64,000 nucleotides of DNA from Actinomycetes bacterium (GTDB lineage Bacteria; Actinomycetota; Acidimicrobiia; Acidimicrobiales; Palsa-688). Positions 34,286-43,812 of this stretch are shown piece after piece. Under the pieces are notes generated by a model. That model did no database searches. It was not told the DNA's origin and saw nothing but the letters and a program-made list of their open reading frames with translations. Both the position numbers and the translations under genes were made by a program. The DNA lies in contig JAKBAM010000002.1 of the NCBI GenBank assembly GCA_021809105.1, positions 1 through 64,000 on the forward strand. Reading direction: 5' to 3'. Positions within the stretch are counted from its first letter, which is position 1, and each line of letters begins with the position of its first letter.

Positions 34286-35566
34286 GTGTTCCGCAAACCT
34301 CTGCCGATCAACCCCAAGGTGCTTGGCAGCATCGCTGCCGCCCTCTTCGTGCTGGCGGCCTACATCGGCTACACCGCCATCAGCGGGCCGCCCTTCTACC
34401 CCTACTCCTACGTGAAGGTGCACTACGTCACCGCGTCGAACGTTGTGATCCACGATGACGTGCGCATCAACACCCGGCGGGTCGGGCAGGTCTCGAAGGT
34501 CGCCTACCAGGGCGGCCAGGCGGTGGTAACGGCTCAGATGAACCCCGGGACCAAGATCTACAAGGACGCCAGCGCCACCATCGGCGCGGTGTCCTCCCTG
34601 GGGTCGGAGTACGTAGAGATCGACCCGGGTACGCCTGAGGCCGGCATGGCGAGTGCGGCTGGCATCCCGAGCAGCCGGACCACCACTCCGGTGGAGATCG
34701 ACACGGTGCTCAGCATCCTCAACCCGAAGGTGTCGCAGTCGTTGAGCACAGCTGTCCAGACCCTGGGCGTCGGTGTCTCCGGCGAGGGCCAGAACATCAA
34801 CGATCTCATCGGCGCCTCCCCGACGCTGCTGCCCAACCTGGGCACGACGATGTCGACCCTGGCCGACCCGGCGAGCAACCTCACCGGACTGATCGATGCG
34901 ACGAACCTTCTCTCCACCCGCTTTGCCGGGCGTACCCAGCAGCTCGCCGCTCTGCTCGGCCAGATGGACACCACCTTGCAGGCGATCGACGTCAACAGCA
35001 CCGCGCCGCTCCAGCAGACGTTGAGTAGCGCGGCGCCGGCGCTGAGCGCGGCCACCCCCGCGCTGGAGGCGCTCACCTCCGCCGCGGCGGCGACAGGGTC
35101 CGCGATGACCACGCTGCGGCCCGGCTTCGCAGCGGCTGGCGCAGGGACACCATCCCTCCGGTCCCTCCTGCGCGACGGCGTGGCGCCCCTGGACCTGGTG
35201 CCAGTTGTGTCGCAGCAAGCGACGCCAGCCCTGAGCGACCTGGCTGGAACCAATCAGCAGCTCCAGCACCCGGTGGTTCCCTTCCTGGCCCAGCTGATCA
35301 ACCAGTCCCAGCCGCTCCTCGGGTACCTGGCGCCGTACTCACTCGACATCTACTCGCTGTTCGCCAACCTGCGCTCCGCGCTATCCGACGGGAACAACGA
35401 CGGCAAGTGGCTGCGCATCGACCAGTTCGCCGGGCCGGAGGCGTCGTCGGGCTCAGCGGGCTCTCCCGCCGCGGCGTCGGCCGCCGGGGGCCAGTGCCGC
35501 AACCCCTATCCGTCGCCGGGTCAGGCTTACGCCGACGTGGTCAAGACCGGAGCGACGTGCCCGTGA
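34286..35566 (+). CDS. Mce protein 3 of 6 (MceC position)
   Basis: 426 residues from a GTG directly after the preceding TAG, with GGGAGGTGG just upstream as ribosome site. Anchor VLGSIAAALFVLAAYIGYTA, Mce domain VKVHYVTASNVVIHDDVRIN to LGSEYVEIDPGT, a helical middle and a C-terminal segment with cysteines (QCRNPYPSPGQAYADV...CP), as in mycobacterial MceC/MceD tails. Confidence 0.9.
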   Translation: MFRKPLPINPKVLGSIAAALFVLAAYIGYTAISGPPFYPYSYVKVHYVTASNVVIHDDVRINTRRVGQVSKVAYQGGQAVVTAQMNPGTKIYKDASATIGAVSSLGSEYVEIDPGTPEAGMASAAGIPSSRTTTPVEIDTVLSILNPKVSQSLSTAVQTLGVGVSGEGQNINDLIGASPTLLPNLGTTMSTLADPASNLTGLIDATNLLSTRFAGRTQQLAALLGQMDTTLQAIDVNSTAPLQQTLSSAAPALSAATPALEALTSAAAATGSAMTTLRPGFAAAGAGTPSLRSLLRDGVAPLDLVPVVSQQATPALSDLAGTNQQLQHPVVPFLAQLINQSQPLLGYLAPYSLDIYSLFANLRSALSDGNNDGKWLRIDQFAGPEASSGSAGSPAAASAAGGQCRNPYPSPGQAYADVVKTGATCP

Positions 35567-36954
35567 AGCTGCCCGCTCTCCGCCGTGGTGGATCCGCTGC
35601 CCTCCGCCGGCGCCACCCGGTCCGCATCGGTATAGCTTTCGCGGTGCTCGTGGCGCTCGGCTTCGTGGGGGCGTTCGAGAAGCACCGCATCTCGACCGAC
35701 TTGCACAGCGGCCGCATGATCAGTGCCGAGTTCTCGCGCCAGTACCTCCTCAAGCCGTACCTCACCCAGGTGAAGATCGCCGGTGTGGTGGTTGGCACCG
35801 TCACGGGCGTCAGCCACAACGCCGGAGGAGCCCTCGTCGAGATGAAGGTCTTCGGCTCCAACAGCTCGCTACTCGGGACCGCGCCCAGCGCTGCGATCCG
35901 CCTCACCACACTCCTTGGCGGCAACACCTACGTACAGCTGACACCCGGAGGCTTCACCGGAGTGCCCCAGGGCACGATCCCGGTATCGCGCAGCACCGTC
36001 CCGGTGTACTTCGACAACATCCTTGCCTCGATCACCCCTCCGGCGCAGCAGGGCATCAAGAAGTTCGTCAACCAGATCGACCTCAGCCTCCGGGCGGGTG
36101 GCACCCAGTCAGCCGCCGCCATCTTCGCCAAAGCCCCCGGCGCCCTCGTTCCCACGGGGAAGGTCTTCAACGCGCTCGAGGGCCAACAGCCCGGCGACCT
36201 CACCCAGCTGATCGCCGACGCATCGCAGACCGACACCACCGTCACCGCCCAGATGGGCCAGATCGAATCCGTCGTCGACGGGCTGGGCACCTTCTCCTCA
36301 ACGCTCGGCCAGGAGAGTCCGGCGCTGGCCCAGACCATCTCTCAGCTACCGGCCAACGAGGCCAACACCCAACTCGGGTTGGTGGCCCTGGACAGCACTC
36401 TCCAGGAGCTCGACATCACCGCAGGCGTCTCCCGCCCGGCGGTCCAGCAGCTCAGCCAGCTGCTGATCCAGTCCCAGCCCACCCTGGTCGACGCCGCGCC
36501 GGTCCTGGCGCAGCTCAACCCGTTCCTGACCGACACGACACCGTTGCTCGCTCAGCTGGTCCCGACGGTCCAGTCGGCGACGACCATCGTCAACGACATC
36601 AAGGGCCCGGTGCTCGCCCACCTCAACGGACCGGCGACGACCTCTCCCAACGGACGCAGCATCCCTGCCTTCCTGCCGCAGCTGACATCCATCCAGACCG
36701 TCGAGCTGCAAAGGCCCGCCACCTTGTACCAGGAGATGGGCTACACGATCGCCGGCCTGGACAGCGCTCTGGCGCTCTTCGACGGCACCAGCCACGGCCC
36801 GGAGGTCATACTGGGCCAGGGCCCCCAAGGTGCGGCGTTCGCCACGAGCGGGGCCAGCCCGGCCAACAGCACCAACGGTAGCTACCGGCAGGGCACCGGC
36901 TGCGGCGGCCCTCCGAGCGCTCCCAACCCTTGCCCGGTGGGGGTGACCCCGTGA
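35563..36954 (+). CDS. Mce protein 4 of 6 (MceD position)
   Basis: 463 residues. The GTG at 35563 overlaps the previous stop (GTGA); a GTG at 35557 would add two residues. Basic N-terminus (LRRGGSAALRRRHP), membrane anchor IGIAFAVLVALGFVGAF, Mce domain from ISAEFSRQYLLKPYLTQVKI to LLGGNTYVQLTPG, helical region and a Cys-bearing end (GTGCGGPPSAPNPCPVG). The insertion-like start of the Mce domain (ISAEFSRQYLL) departs somewhat from its siblings. Confidence 0.88.
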   Translation: MKLPALRRGGSAALRRRHPVRIGIAFAVLVALGFVGAFEKHRISTDLHSGRMISAEFSRQYLLKPYLTQVKIAGVVVGTVTGVSHNAGGALVEMKVFGSNSSLLGTAPSAAIRLTTLLGGNTYVQLTPGGFTGVPQGTIPVSRSTVPVYFDNILASITPPAQQGIKKFVNQIDLSLRAGGTQSAAAIFAKAPGALVPTGKVFNALEGQQPGDLTQLIADASQTDTTVTAQMGQIESVVDGLGTFSSTLGQESPALAQTISQLPANEANTQLGLVALDSTLQELDITAGVSRPAVQQLSQLLIQSQPTLVDAAPVLAQLNPFLTDTTPLLAQLVPTVQSATTIVNDIKGPVLAHLNGPATTSPNGRSIPAFLPQLTSIQTVELQRPATLYQEMGYTIAGLDSALALFDGTSHGPEVILGQGPQGAAFATSGASPANSTNGSYRQGTGCGGPPSAPNPCPVGVTP

Positions 36955-38375
36955 GCACCCTTTCCATCCACCGGCGCGAGGGCAAGGCCGGTCGCTTGAG
37001 CGGGGTGCGGACCTGGCTGGGCTCGCGCCCGGGATTGGGCCGCAACGTGGCGATCACCCTCACCCTTTTCGTCGTCGGCATACTCGTCGCCGGGTTCATC
37101 ATCTCCCAGGAGCAGCTCATCCTGCCCTGGCAACACCCGCGGACCATCTACGCAGTCTTCAGCGACGCTTCCGCTATCGCTCCCGGCCAGCACCAGGAGG
37201 TGCGCGTGGCGGGCGTCCACGTCGGCCAGATCGGTAACGCCACCGTCACCAAGGCCGGTGACGCCAAGGTCTCGATGGAGATAACCGACTCCAGCCTGAA
37301 GGTCTATGCCAACGCCAGCGCGTTGCTGCAGGCAAAGACCCCGCTCAACGAGATGTACATCGCTTTGAGCCCCGGAACCCCGGCGGCTCCTCTGCTCGCG
37401 AGCGGCCAGACGATCCCGGTGGCGCAGACCCAGTCCCCGGTGGAGATCGACCAGATCCTCCAGCACCTCGGGCCCAACCAGCAGAACGCCCAGCGGATAC
37501 TCCTCTCGGAGACCAACATCGCCCTCGACAACGCTTCGCAGTCGATTCCTGCGGATCTGGCCTCGGCCAGCAACGGGTTGAGCTCCCTGCAGCCGGTAGC
37601 CGCCGCGCTGGCCACCCGGCAGAACGAGATCAAGCTCCTGATCACCGACCTCAACCAGATCGCGCGGGCCATCGGGGGCAACGACGTCCGCCTGGCATCG
37701 CTGATCACCCATGCCCAAACCACCCTGACCACCCTGGCGGACAACAACTCCTCGCTCCAGCAGACCCTGGCCGCCCTCCCCGGGACCACTGACGCCGTAG
37801 GCAACTCGCTGTCCAAGGTCCAGTCACTGAGCGCGCAGCTCAACCCGTTCCTGGACAACTTGCGCGCCGCCGACGGGGTGCTCCCAGGTGCCCTGAGCAA
37901 GCTGACCGGCACCCTCGACCAGCTCAAGCCGGTCGTGGACCAACTCGGGCCGGTCATTGCGACCGGGACCCCGGTGGTCGCCGCGACCAAGGCGCTGCTG
38001 GTCGACGCCAACCCGGCCCTGGCGAACCTGACTCAGATCACCCCGCTGCTCAACCCCATCACCGCCTACCTCGGCTACGACGCCCCCTGGCTGCAAGGGT
38101 TCTTCTTCCATACCGCCAGCCTCGGGAGCCTCACGGTAAACACACCCAATGGCCGCCAGCAGGTGGTGAGGGCAGTCGTCGGCAGCGGGTCTGGATCGCT
38201 CAACTTCCTCGGCACGATCCTCGGACCGGCGTGCCAGCAGCTCAACGGGTCGGGGCCCAGCGGCTCGGGACTCGTCGGCTCCATCGTCAACGGACTGCCG
38301 CCAGTGCCGGTGGCGAGCCTGGGCGGCGTTAGCCTTGGCACCTACCTGAGCGGCGCCTGCGGGGCGGGCGCCTGA
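36951..38375 (+). CDS. Mce protein 5 of 6 (MceE position)
   Basis: 474 residues. GTG start overlapping the previous stop (GTGA). Anchor VAITLTLFVVGILVAGFIIS, Mce domain from TIYAVFSDASAIAPGQHQEV to LNEMYIALSPGT, a long helical needle and a C-terminal domain with two cysteines. In mycobacteria the fifth Mce protein is usually a lipoprotein; there is no lipobox Cys here, so it is anchored by its helix only. Confidence 0.9.
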   Translation: MSTLSIHRREGKAGRLSGVRTWLGSRPGLGRNVAITLTLFVVGILVAGFIISQEQLILPWQHPRTIYAVFSDASAIAPGQHQEVRVAGVHVGQIGNATVTKAGDAKVSMEITDSSLKVYANASALLQAKTPLNEMYIALSPGTPAAPLLASGQTIPVAQTQSPVEIDQILQHLGPNQQNAQRILLSETNIALDNASQSIPADLASASNGLSSLQPVAAALATRQNEIKLLITDLNQIARAIGGNDVRLASLITHAQTTLTTLADNNSSLQQTLAALPGTTDAVGNSLSKVQSLSAQLNPFLDNLRAADGVLPGALSKLTGTLDQLKPVVDQLGPVIATGTPVVAATKALLVDANPALANLTQITPLLNPITAYLGYDAPWLQGFFFHTASLGSLTVNTPNGRQQVVRAVVGSGSGSLNFLGTILGPACQQLNGSGPSGSGLVGSIVNGLPPVPVASLGGVSLGTYLSGACGAGA

Positions 38376-39676
38376 TGCGCTACTCCGCTCGCACCCTCTC
38401 CGGCCTCCGCACCGCTGTCGTGGTCGCCTTCGTGGCCGGCATGCTGTCGATCCTCGGCGTCCTCTACGTCAAGTTCGGTGGCTCCATCCCCGGCATCACT
38501 GGCAAGGGCTACAAGGTGACGGCGCAGTTCACCAACGTCCAGAACCTGGTCACCAACAGCGACGTGGAGATGGCCGGCGTTCCGGTCGGCAAGGTGAGGG
38601 CGGTGAGTGGGGCGCCGGGACACGTCGACGTCTTGATGTCGCTCGGCCAGGATGCTCCGCTGCACCGTGGGGCGACAGTCCAGATACGCCCGAAGACCAT
38701 GCTCAACGAGACCTACGTGCAGATCACCGACGGCAACGGTCCGGCCTTGCCCAGCCACAGCACCCTGACTTTGTCGGCGGTGCGCAACCAGACCACGCTC
38801 AACGACATCCTCAACACACTCAACGGCCCCACCCGGACCGCCACAGGGCAGCTGATCACCGAACTCCAGCAAGCCACCGCCAAGCAGGGCGACAACCTCA
38901 ACCAGATCCTCGGCGCCCTCGGAGACCTCGGCCGTAACGGCCAGACGGTATTCGACATCCTGGCTAACCAGTCGTCGGACCTGCAGCAGCTGGTCAAGCA
39001 GACCGCCACCTTGATGGGCGTGCTCGATGAAGGGCAGGGCCAGATCGGGCAGCTCGTCACCTCTGCCCAGGAGCTCAACCAGACCACTGCCAACGCCAGC
39101 TCGGCAGTCGCGGCGACGATCCAGTCGTTGCCGGGCCTCATGGCGTCGATCCAAGGCGCCGCGCCGAGCGTCCAACTGCTCTCGACGACCTTGCAGCCCA
39201 TCGCCCAGAATCTGCAGGCGGCCGCGCCAAACCTCAACTACGACCTGGTGAACCTGCCGCCCCTGACCGCGCAGCTCGACGCCCTCCAGCCGACCCTGCA
39301 CCAGACCCTCGTCGCGGCCCCCGCCACGCTCGGCCCGGTGCAAACCACGTCGGGGCAGATCAACCAGCTTCTGCCGTCCCTCGCCTACACGCTCTCCGAC
39401 TTCGACCCGATGGTCGCCTACCTGGCTCCCTACAGCCGAGACATCGCCGCCTTCGCCTCCAACTTCGGCGCCGCGGTCTCGCACCATGACAGCACCAGCT
39501 CGGCGACGGCGGCGCTGGCGGAGCCGCTCATCAACTCGAACACGCTGGAAAGCCCGACGCTCCAGCCCGGTCTCAGCGCCAACGCCGACCCGCTACCCAA
39601 CACCAGCAACCCGACCGGAGTGTCCCCGCAGAGGGCGCCGGCGTCCTACACCCAGGTCCAACGGCTTAAGTATTGA
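38375..39676 (+). CDS. Mce protein 6 of 6 (MceF position)
   Basis: 433 residues. Its ATG shares one base with the previous stop (TGATG). Anchor TAVVVAFVAGMLSILGVLYV, Mce domain from KVTAQFTNVQNLVTNSDVEM to LNETYVQITDGN, then Gln/Leu-rich helices with QELNQTTANASSAVAATIQS. It completes the heterohexamer. The RND-like gene begins seven bases after the stop. Confidence 0.9.
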   Translation: MRYSARTLSGLRTAVVVAFVAGMLSILGVLYVKFGGSIPGITGKGYKVTAQFTNVQNLVTNSDVEMAGVPVGKVRAVSGAPGHVDVLMSLGQDAPLHRGATVQIRPKTMLNETYVQITDGNGPALPSHSTLTLSAVRNQTTLNDILNTLNGPTRTATGQLITELQQATAKQGDNLNQILGALGDLGRNGQTVFDILANQSSDLQQLVKQTATLMGVLDEGQGQIGQLVTSAQELNQTTANASSAVAATIQSLPGLMASIQGAAPSVQLLSTTLQPIAQNLQAAAPNLNYDLVNLPPLTAQLDALQPTLHQTLVAAPATLGPVQTTSGQINQLLPSLAYTLSDFDPMVAYLAPYSRDIAAFASNFGAAVSHHDSTSSATAALAEPLINSNTLESPTLQPGLSANADPLPNTSNPTGVSPQRAPASYTQVQRLKY

Positions 39677-39683
39677 CCAGGGA

Positions 39684-42095
39684 ATGCCGCTGCGGGCCGA
39701 CCGCCGGCAGGAGGGAGACGGTTCGGGCACGAAGTTAGACGGTGTGGCCCGACGGGAGACAACGACGCAGCACCGACGAGGGCGTCCCTCGTCGCGGCGG
39801 CTGACGTTACGTCGGACCGGCGCCCTCCTCCTCCTGCTCGCCGTGCTCGCAGCCACCGGGACAGGCCTCAGCCGCATCCGGCTCGACACCACGATCGCGT
39901 CGTTCCTGCCGGGCGGCGACCCGACGGTAAGGACGCTGGCTGCCGAGCAGAACACCTTCGGAGCCGACCCGATCGCAGTGCTCCTGACCTCCAAGCAGCC
40001 GGCCGGCTTGCTGTCGGGCACCCCGCTGCGCAACGAGATCAGCCTCGAGGGCAAGCTGGCCGGGCTGCCGGACGTGGCGGTCGTGTACGGGCCGGGGACT
40101 GCGCTCAACGAGATCACCATCAGCCTGCAGAACGTGCTCGTGGACATCTCGGGCAAGCGCGACGCCCTGATCGCCCAGGCCCGCCGAGCGGCCAAGGCCG
40201 CGGGGAAGTCGCCGGCTCAGCAGCAGGCGGCAGGCAACGCAGCAGTGGTCCAGTACGACATCCGCTACGGCGCCCTCCTGACCCAAGGTCTGAGGATCGG
40301 GCTGCCCTCCATCCAGAACACCGCCCTCGGGCGGACTGTGTTCCTGGGCGCCAACGGCCAGGCCCAGCCGGCCTTTCGGTGGCTGGTCCCAGACGCCACC
40401 CACGAGTCGATCCTGGTCCGCCCGACCCCTGGGCTCAGCCAGGCTCGCACAGAGGCGCTGGTCGGCAGGTTGCGAGCGGCGGTCCACGCAGCCAACCTCC
40501 CGGTCTCCGCTGCGGTGGTGACCGGTACGCCCGTCATCGTCGCCGCGTTCGGCACCGAGATCACCAAGGAACTGCCGATCCTGGCGGGCATCTCGCTGGT
40601 GGTCGTGGCTGCCGGGTTCCTCGTCGTCCGCCGGCGCCGCCCGTTCTGGGAGAGGCTGCTGCCCCTCGGCATCGGCTTGATCGCTACCGCAGTGACGATG
40701 TCCGCGTTCGGGTGGTCGGGCGCCGCTCTCTCACTAGGACTGCTCGCTTTCCTCCCGATCATCCTCGGGGTAGGGACCGACTATCCGATCTACGCGCTGC
40801 GCCAGGGCCGGCCCCGCCTGATCATCGCTACAGCCGGCGCCAGTGCCGTCAGCCTGGCCGTGCTCGCGCTCGATCCGCTTCCCTACGTCAGGGACCTCGG
40901 GATTGCCCTGGCCGGTGGCCTTCTCCTCTCTGCGGTGCTTGGCTCGGTCGCCGCCGCCCTCCTCGGACCGGTGGCAAGCGATCGGGCCACACCGACCCCC
41001 GAGGCGCAGGCTGCCTCGGCTCGCGCCTCGAGCGGCCGCCGCCGGCGGACCTGGTTGGTCGCGGCGACGGCCGCTTGCGTGGTGGCCGGCCTCGGGTGGA
41101 GCGGCCTGGGCTCGCTCGGCCTGAACAGCGATCCGCAGCGCCTGGCTGCCGGCCTGCCGGCGCTGCAGCAGGGCGTGGCCGCTCAGTCGGTGCTCGGTGC
41201 CTCAGGAGAGCTCGACGTCTACGTCCGGGGCGCCAACGTGCTCACACCCGGCTTCTTGTCGTGGTACCAGCGGGCGCAGGACCGTCTGATCCTGGCCCAC
41301 GGTGATCAGATGCGCCCGATCGTCACTCCGGCGACGCTGCTGTCCTGGCTGGGCACCAGCCCGACACCGGCACAGATCACCGCCGCCACCGAGGTGCTGC
41401 CCTCCTACCTCACCGACGCCGCCATCCGCAGTGACCACAAGCAGGCGGTCATGGCTTTCGGGGTCCAGCTCGGAAGCCTCGGCAGCGAATCGAGGCTCAT
41501 CGCCTCCGTCAGGCGGCTGCTCCCGCCGGCGCCGGTGGGGGCCACCGTCAGCGTCACCGGGCTGCCCGCCGTCGGGGCTCGTAGCTACGACCTCCTATCG
41601 GGAAACCGCTTGCTGCCCAACATCGGCGGGATCGCTGCCTTCGGGGCGGTGCTGCTGCTCGGTCTCGGCAACCGGCGAAGCGCCGCGCTGGCCGTCCTCG
41701 CGGCGGCGCTGGCTGCTGGATGGGGGTTCGCCCTCCTTCGCATCACCGGCACGCCACTCACACCTCTAACCGTGTCGCTTGGCTCGCTGACCTCGGCGGT
41801 CGGGGGTGAGTTCGCCGTCATGGCCTCCGCGGCGCTGCAAGCCAGGCGTAGCCGCCCGTGGGCAGCTGTCGTCGGCGCGGCGGCCACATCGGTGTCGGGT
41901 TTCGCGGTACTAGGTCTCTCGCACCTGGCGATCCTCCGTCAGTTCGGGATCGTATTGGGCGCCTCGGTCGGCCTGGCACTCCTAGCGGCGTGGATCGTGG
42001 TGTCGGTGGACCGACTTTGGCTCGATCGGAGACCGCTGCCCTCACCGTGCGGCGACAAGCAGACCGTAGTGTCCAGACAGGAGATATTGGTATGA
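39684..42095 (+). CDS. MMPL/RND-family membrane transporter
   Basis: 803 residues. Two repeated halves, each with an outer loop domain and a block of membrane helices. Half 1 has LPILAGISLVVVAAGFLVVR and the proton-relay-like GVGTDYPIYALRQG; half 2 has NIGGIAAFGAVLLLGLGN and SLTSAVGGEFAVMASAALQA, where the Asp-Tyr is replaced by Gly-Glu-Phe. The family exports lipids or hopanoids by proton force. The length is shorter than mycobacterial MmpL (about 950). The ATG at 39684 is used; upstream open sequence is antisense-like and overlaps mce6. Coupled downstream through ATGA. Placement right after mce6 suggests it hands substrates to, or takes them from, the Mce tunnel. Confidence 0.85.
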   Translation: MPLRADRRQEGDGSGTKLDGVARRETTTQHRRGRPSSRRLTLRRTGALLLLLAVLAATGTGLSRIRLDTTIASFLPGGDPTVRTLAAEQNTFGADPIAVLLTSKQPAGLLSGTPLRNEISLEGKLAGLPDVAVVYGPGTALNEITISLQNVLVDISGKRDALIAQARRAAKAAGKSPAQQQAAGNAAVVQYDIRYGALLTQGLRIGLPSIQNTALGRTVFLGANGQAQPAFRWLVPDATHESILVRPTPGLSQARTEALVGRLRAAVHAANLPVSAAVVTGTPVIVAAFGTEITKELPILAGISLVVVAAGFLVVRRRRPFWERLLPLGIGLIATAVTMSAFGWSGAALSLGLLAFLPIILGVGTDYPIYALRQGRPRLIIATAGASAVSLAVLALDPLPYVRDLGIALAGGLLLSAVLGSVAAALLGPVASDRATPTPEAQAASARASSGRRRRTWLVAATAACVVAGLGWSGLGSLGLNSDPQRLAAGLPALQQGVAAQSVLGASGELDVYVRGANVLTPGFLSWYQRAQDRLILAHGDQMRPIVTPATLLSWLGTSPTPAQITAATEVLPSYLTDAAIRSDHKQAVMAFGVQLGSLGSESRLIASVRRLLPPAPVGATVSVTGLPAVGARSYDLLSGNRLLPNIGGIAAFGAVLLLGLGNRRSAALAVLAAALAAGWGFALLRITGTPLTPLTVSLGSLTSAVGGEFAVMASAALQARRSRPWAAVVGAAATSVSGFAVLGLSHLAILRQFGIVLGASVGLALLAAWIVVSVDRLWLDRRPLPSPCGDKQTVVSRQEILV

Positions 42096-43471
42096 AGAGC
42101 GGATCAGAGCAGGGTGCGTGGGCGCAGCTGGCCGTGGCGCTCGGCGGCACGGCGAAGCAACCGCCGAACGTGGCCGCGCCGGCCGGGTGGGACCGGTTGC
42201 GTGACGCCCTGAACGGTAGCGGCGCGGGCCAGACGTTCAGCGGGTCGGCGACCGCCGTGCTGGAGCGTCAGGAGGTTGGGAAAGAAGACGAAGTCGAGCC
42301 TGCGTCCGCGGGTGACCGTCGGGGTCCGCGGGCGCCGGCTAGGCGCGCCTGGTCGACCCGGACCGGGAAAGTAGCTCTCGGCGTCGTGGTGGCTGGCGCA
42401 GTGGCGGCCGGGGTTGTGGTCGCTACCTCCGGGGGCGGCGGGCTGCCGGCCAACGATGCCTTCTCGGTCAACGGCAAGGTTGTGTCGATCGCCGACTTCA
42501 ACAGTGAGCTGACGGTGCGCCAGACCCTCTACGGGATCACACCGCCTCCGAAGTCCGCCACCACCAAGTACAACTCCTACCTCGCTAGCGCGGCGCAGGC
42601 GGAAGCGGTCAGCGTCCTGCTCGATCAACTGGCGCCCCGCCAAGGTGTCACCGTCTCCAACCAGACCGCTCAAGACAGCCTCAACCAGGCGATCAGCACC
42701 CAGTACGGGGGCGACCAGACCAAGTTTGCCAACGCGCTGGCCACCGCCGGGCTCAACCAGGACCAGGTGCTGGTGGAGATCACCCACAACCTCGTGTACC
42801 AGAAGCTCTTCGCCAAGATCGTGGGCAGTCCGACGGTCACCGCGGCCCAGATCCAGCAGTACTTCGCCCAGCACAAGGCGCAGCTCGCCGAGCCCGAAAC
42901 CCGCCAGATCAGTCACATCGTCGTGGCCACCCAGGCGGCCGCGCAGGCGATCGTCGACCAGCTGAAGCAAGGGCAGTCCTTCGCCACGCTGGCTGCCGCT
43001 CAGTCCCTGGACACCGCTACGAAGGCCAACGGCGGCCAGCTCGGGCTCTACGCCAAGGACAACCTGCAGGCCCCGTTCGCCAACGCCGCGTTTAGCGCCA
43101 AACTCAACGTGCCGTTCGGCCCGGTGCAGGACACCTCCGGCGGGTGGGATGTCGGCGTCGTGACTGCTGTGCACCCCGCGGCTGCGGCGACTCTCACCCC
43201 AGCCGCCATCACAGCCATCAAAACACTGCTCACCGACCAGGCCCAGGCCAACGCCTGGGACGCGTGGCTGGGACGTCAGATCAAGGGCGGTCACATCGTC
43301 TACGCGGCCAAGTACCGCCCAGCCCATCCCGACGCCCCACCGCAGATCCCCATCCCCACGTTGACTGGCGAGACCCTCGCTGGGGTGGGGCCCGCAGCCG
43401 CGACTGCCACGGTGCCGGCTGCAAGCCCTGCCAGCGGTGGCACGCCGGCGGCGACCGGGTCGGGCGGGTAA
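42092..43471 (+). CDS. PpiC/SurA-type peptidyl-prolyl isomerase, membrane anchored
   Basis: 459 residues. About 85 cytoplasmic residues, a membrane helix (VALGVVVAGAVAAGVVVA), then a SurA-like N-domain (FSVNGKVVSIADFNSELTVR) and a parvulin domain: AEPETRQISHIVVATQAAAQ, KQGQSFATLAAAQSLD, GGQLGLYAKDNLQ and GPVQDTSGGWDVGVV. The C-terminus is Pro/Thr/Ala-rich. It would fold exported proteins outside the membrane, plausibly the Mce subunits. The ATG overlaps the RND gene's stop (ATGA) and has an AGGAG ribosome site. Confidence 0.87.
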   Translation: MKSGSEQGAWAQLAVALGGTAKQPPNVAAPAGWDRLRDALNGSGAGQTFSGSATAVLERQEVGKEDEVEPASAGDRRGPRAPARRAWSTRTGKVALGVVVAGAVAAGVVVATSGGGGLPANDAFSVNGKVVSIADFNSELTVRQTLYGITPPPKSATTKYNSYLASAAQAEAVSVLLDQLAPRQGVTVSNQTAQDSLNQAISTQYGGDQTKFANALATAGLNQDQVLVEITHNLVYQKLFAKIVGSPTVTAAQIQQYFAQHKAQLAEPETRQISHIVVATQAAAQAIVDQLKQGQSFATLAAAQSLDTATKANGGQLGLYAKDNLQAPFANAAFSAKLNVPFGPVQDTSGGWDVGVVTAVHPAAAATLTPAAITAIKTLLTDQAQANAWDAWLGRQIKGGHIVYAAKYRPAHPDAPPQIPIPTLTGETLAGVGPAAATATVPAASPASGGTPAATGSGG

Positions 43472-43478
43472 AGGGTCC

Positions 43479-43796
43479 ATGGCTGGACCGGGTCTGGCCT
43501 CCAGCGTCTTGGCCGGTGGCTTCCGGGCGGCCACTGTCGCCGATGCCCGCCGGGGACAGCTCCTGCGCCTGACCGGCGCCGAGCGCGTCGGCAGTGTGAT
43601 CGTGCTGATCGCCCTCGGAGTGGTCACGCTGCTCATAGGCCGTTACGGATGGCGCAGGGGCGAAGCGCTGATCCCGCATTCGACCGCGGAGGAGCAGGTG
43701 CCACACCGGGTATCGGTGTTGCGGCGCGGTGCTGCCGCGTGCATGGTGGCCGGACTGATGGTGCTGGCCGCCGCGGTCGCGGTGGCGACGGGATGA
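43479..43796 (+). CDS. Small membrane protein of the mce cluster
   Basis: 105 residues, ATG at 43479, eight bases after the foldase. Two helices (VGSVIVLIALGVVTLLIG and AACMVAGLMVLAAAVAVA) joined by a charged loop. Not a family I know. Its place between the foldase and the ABC-like protein suggests it belongs to the same transport assembly. Confidence 0.6.
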   Translation: MAGPGLASSVLAGGFRAATVADARRGQLLRLTGAERVGSVIVLIALGVVTLLIGRYGWRRGEALIPHSTAEEQVPHRVSVLRRGAAACMVAGLMVLAAAVAVATG

Positions 43797-43812
43797 CCAG
43801 CGCGGCGCAAAA

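Noticed and set aside
33956-35269. 437-residue minus-strand frame across mce genes
   Set aside because: Shadow of mce2 and mce3; His/Gln/Arg-rich low-complexity sequence without motifs.
39486-39683. Longer N-terminus for the RND-like protein
   Set aside because: Overlaps the 3' part of mce6 in another frame and is Arg/Pro-rich; the ATG at 39684 follows the mce6 stop.
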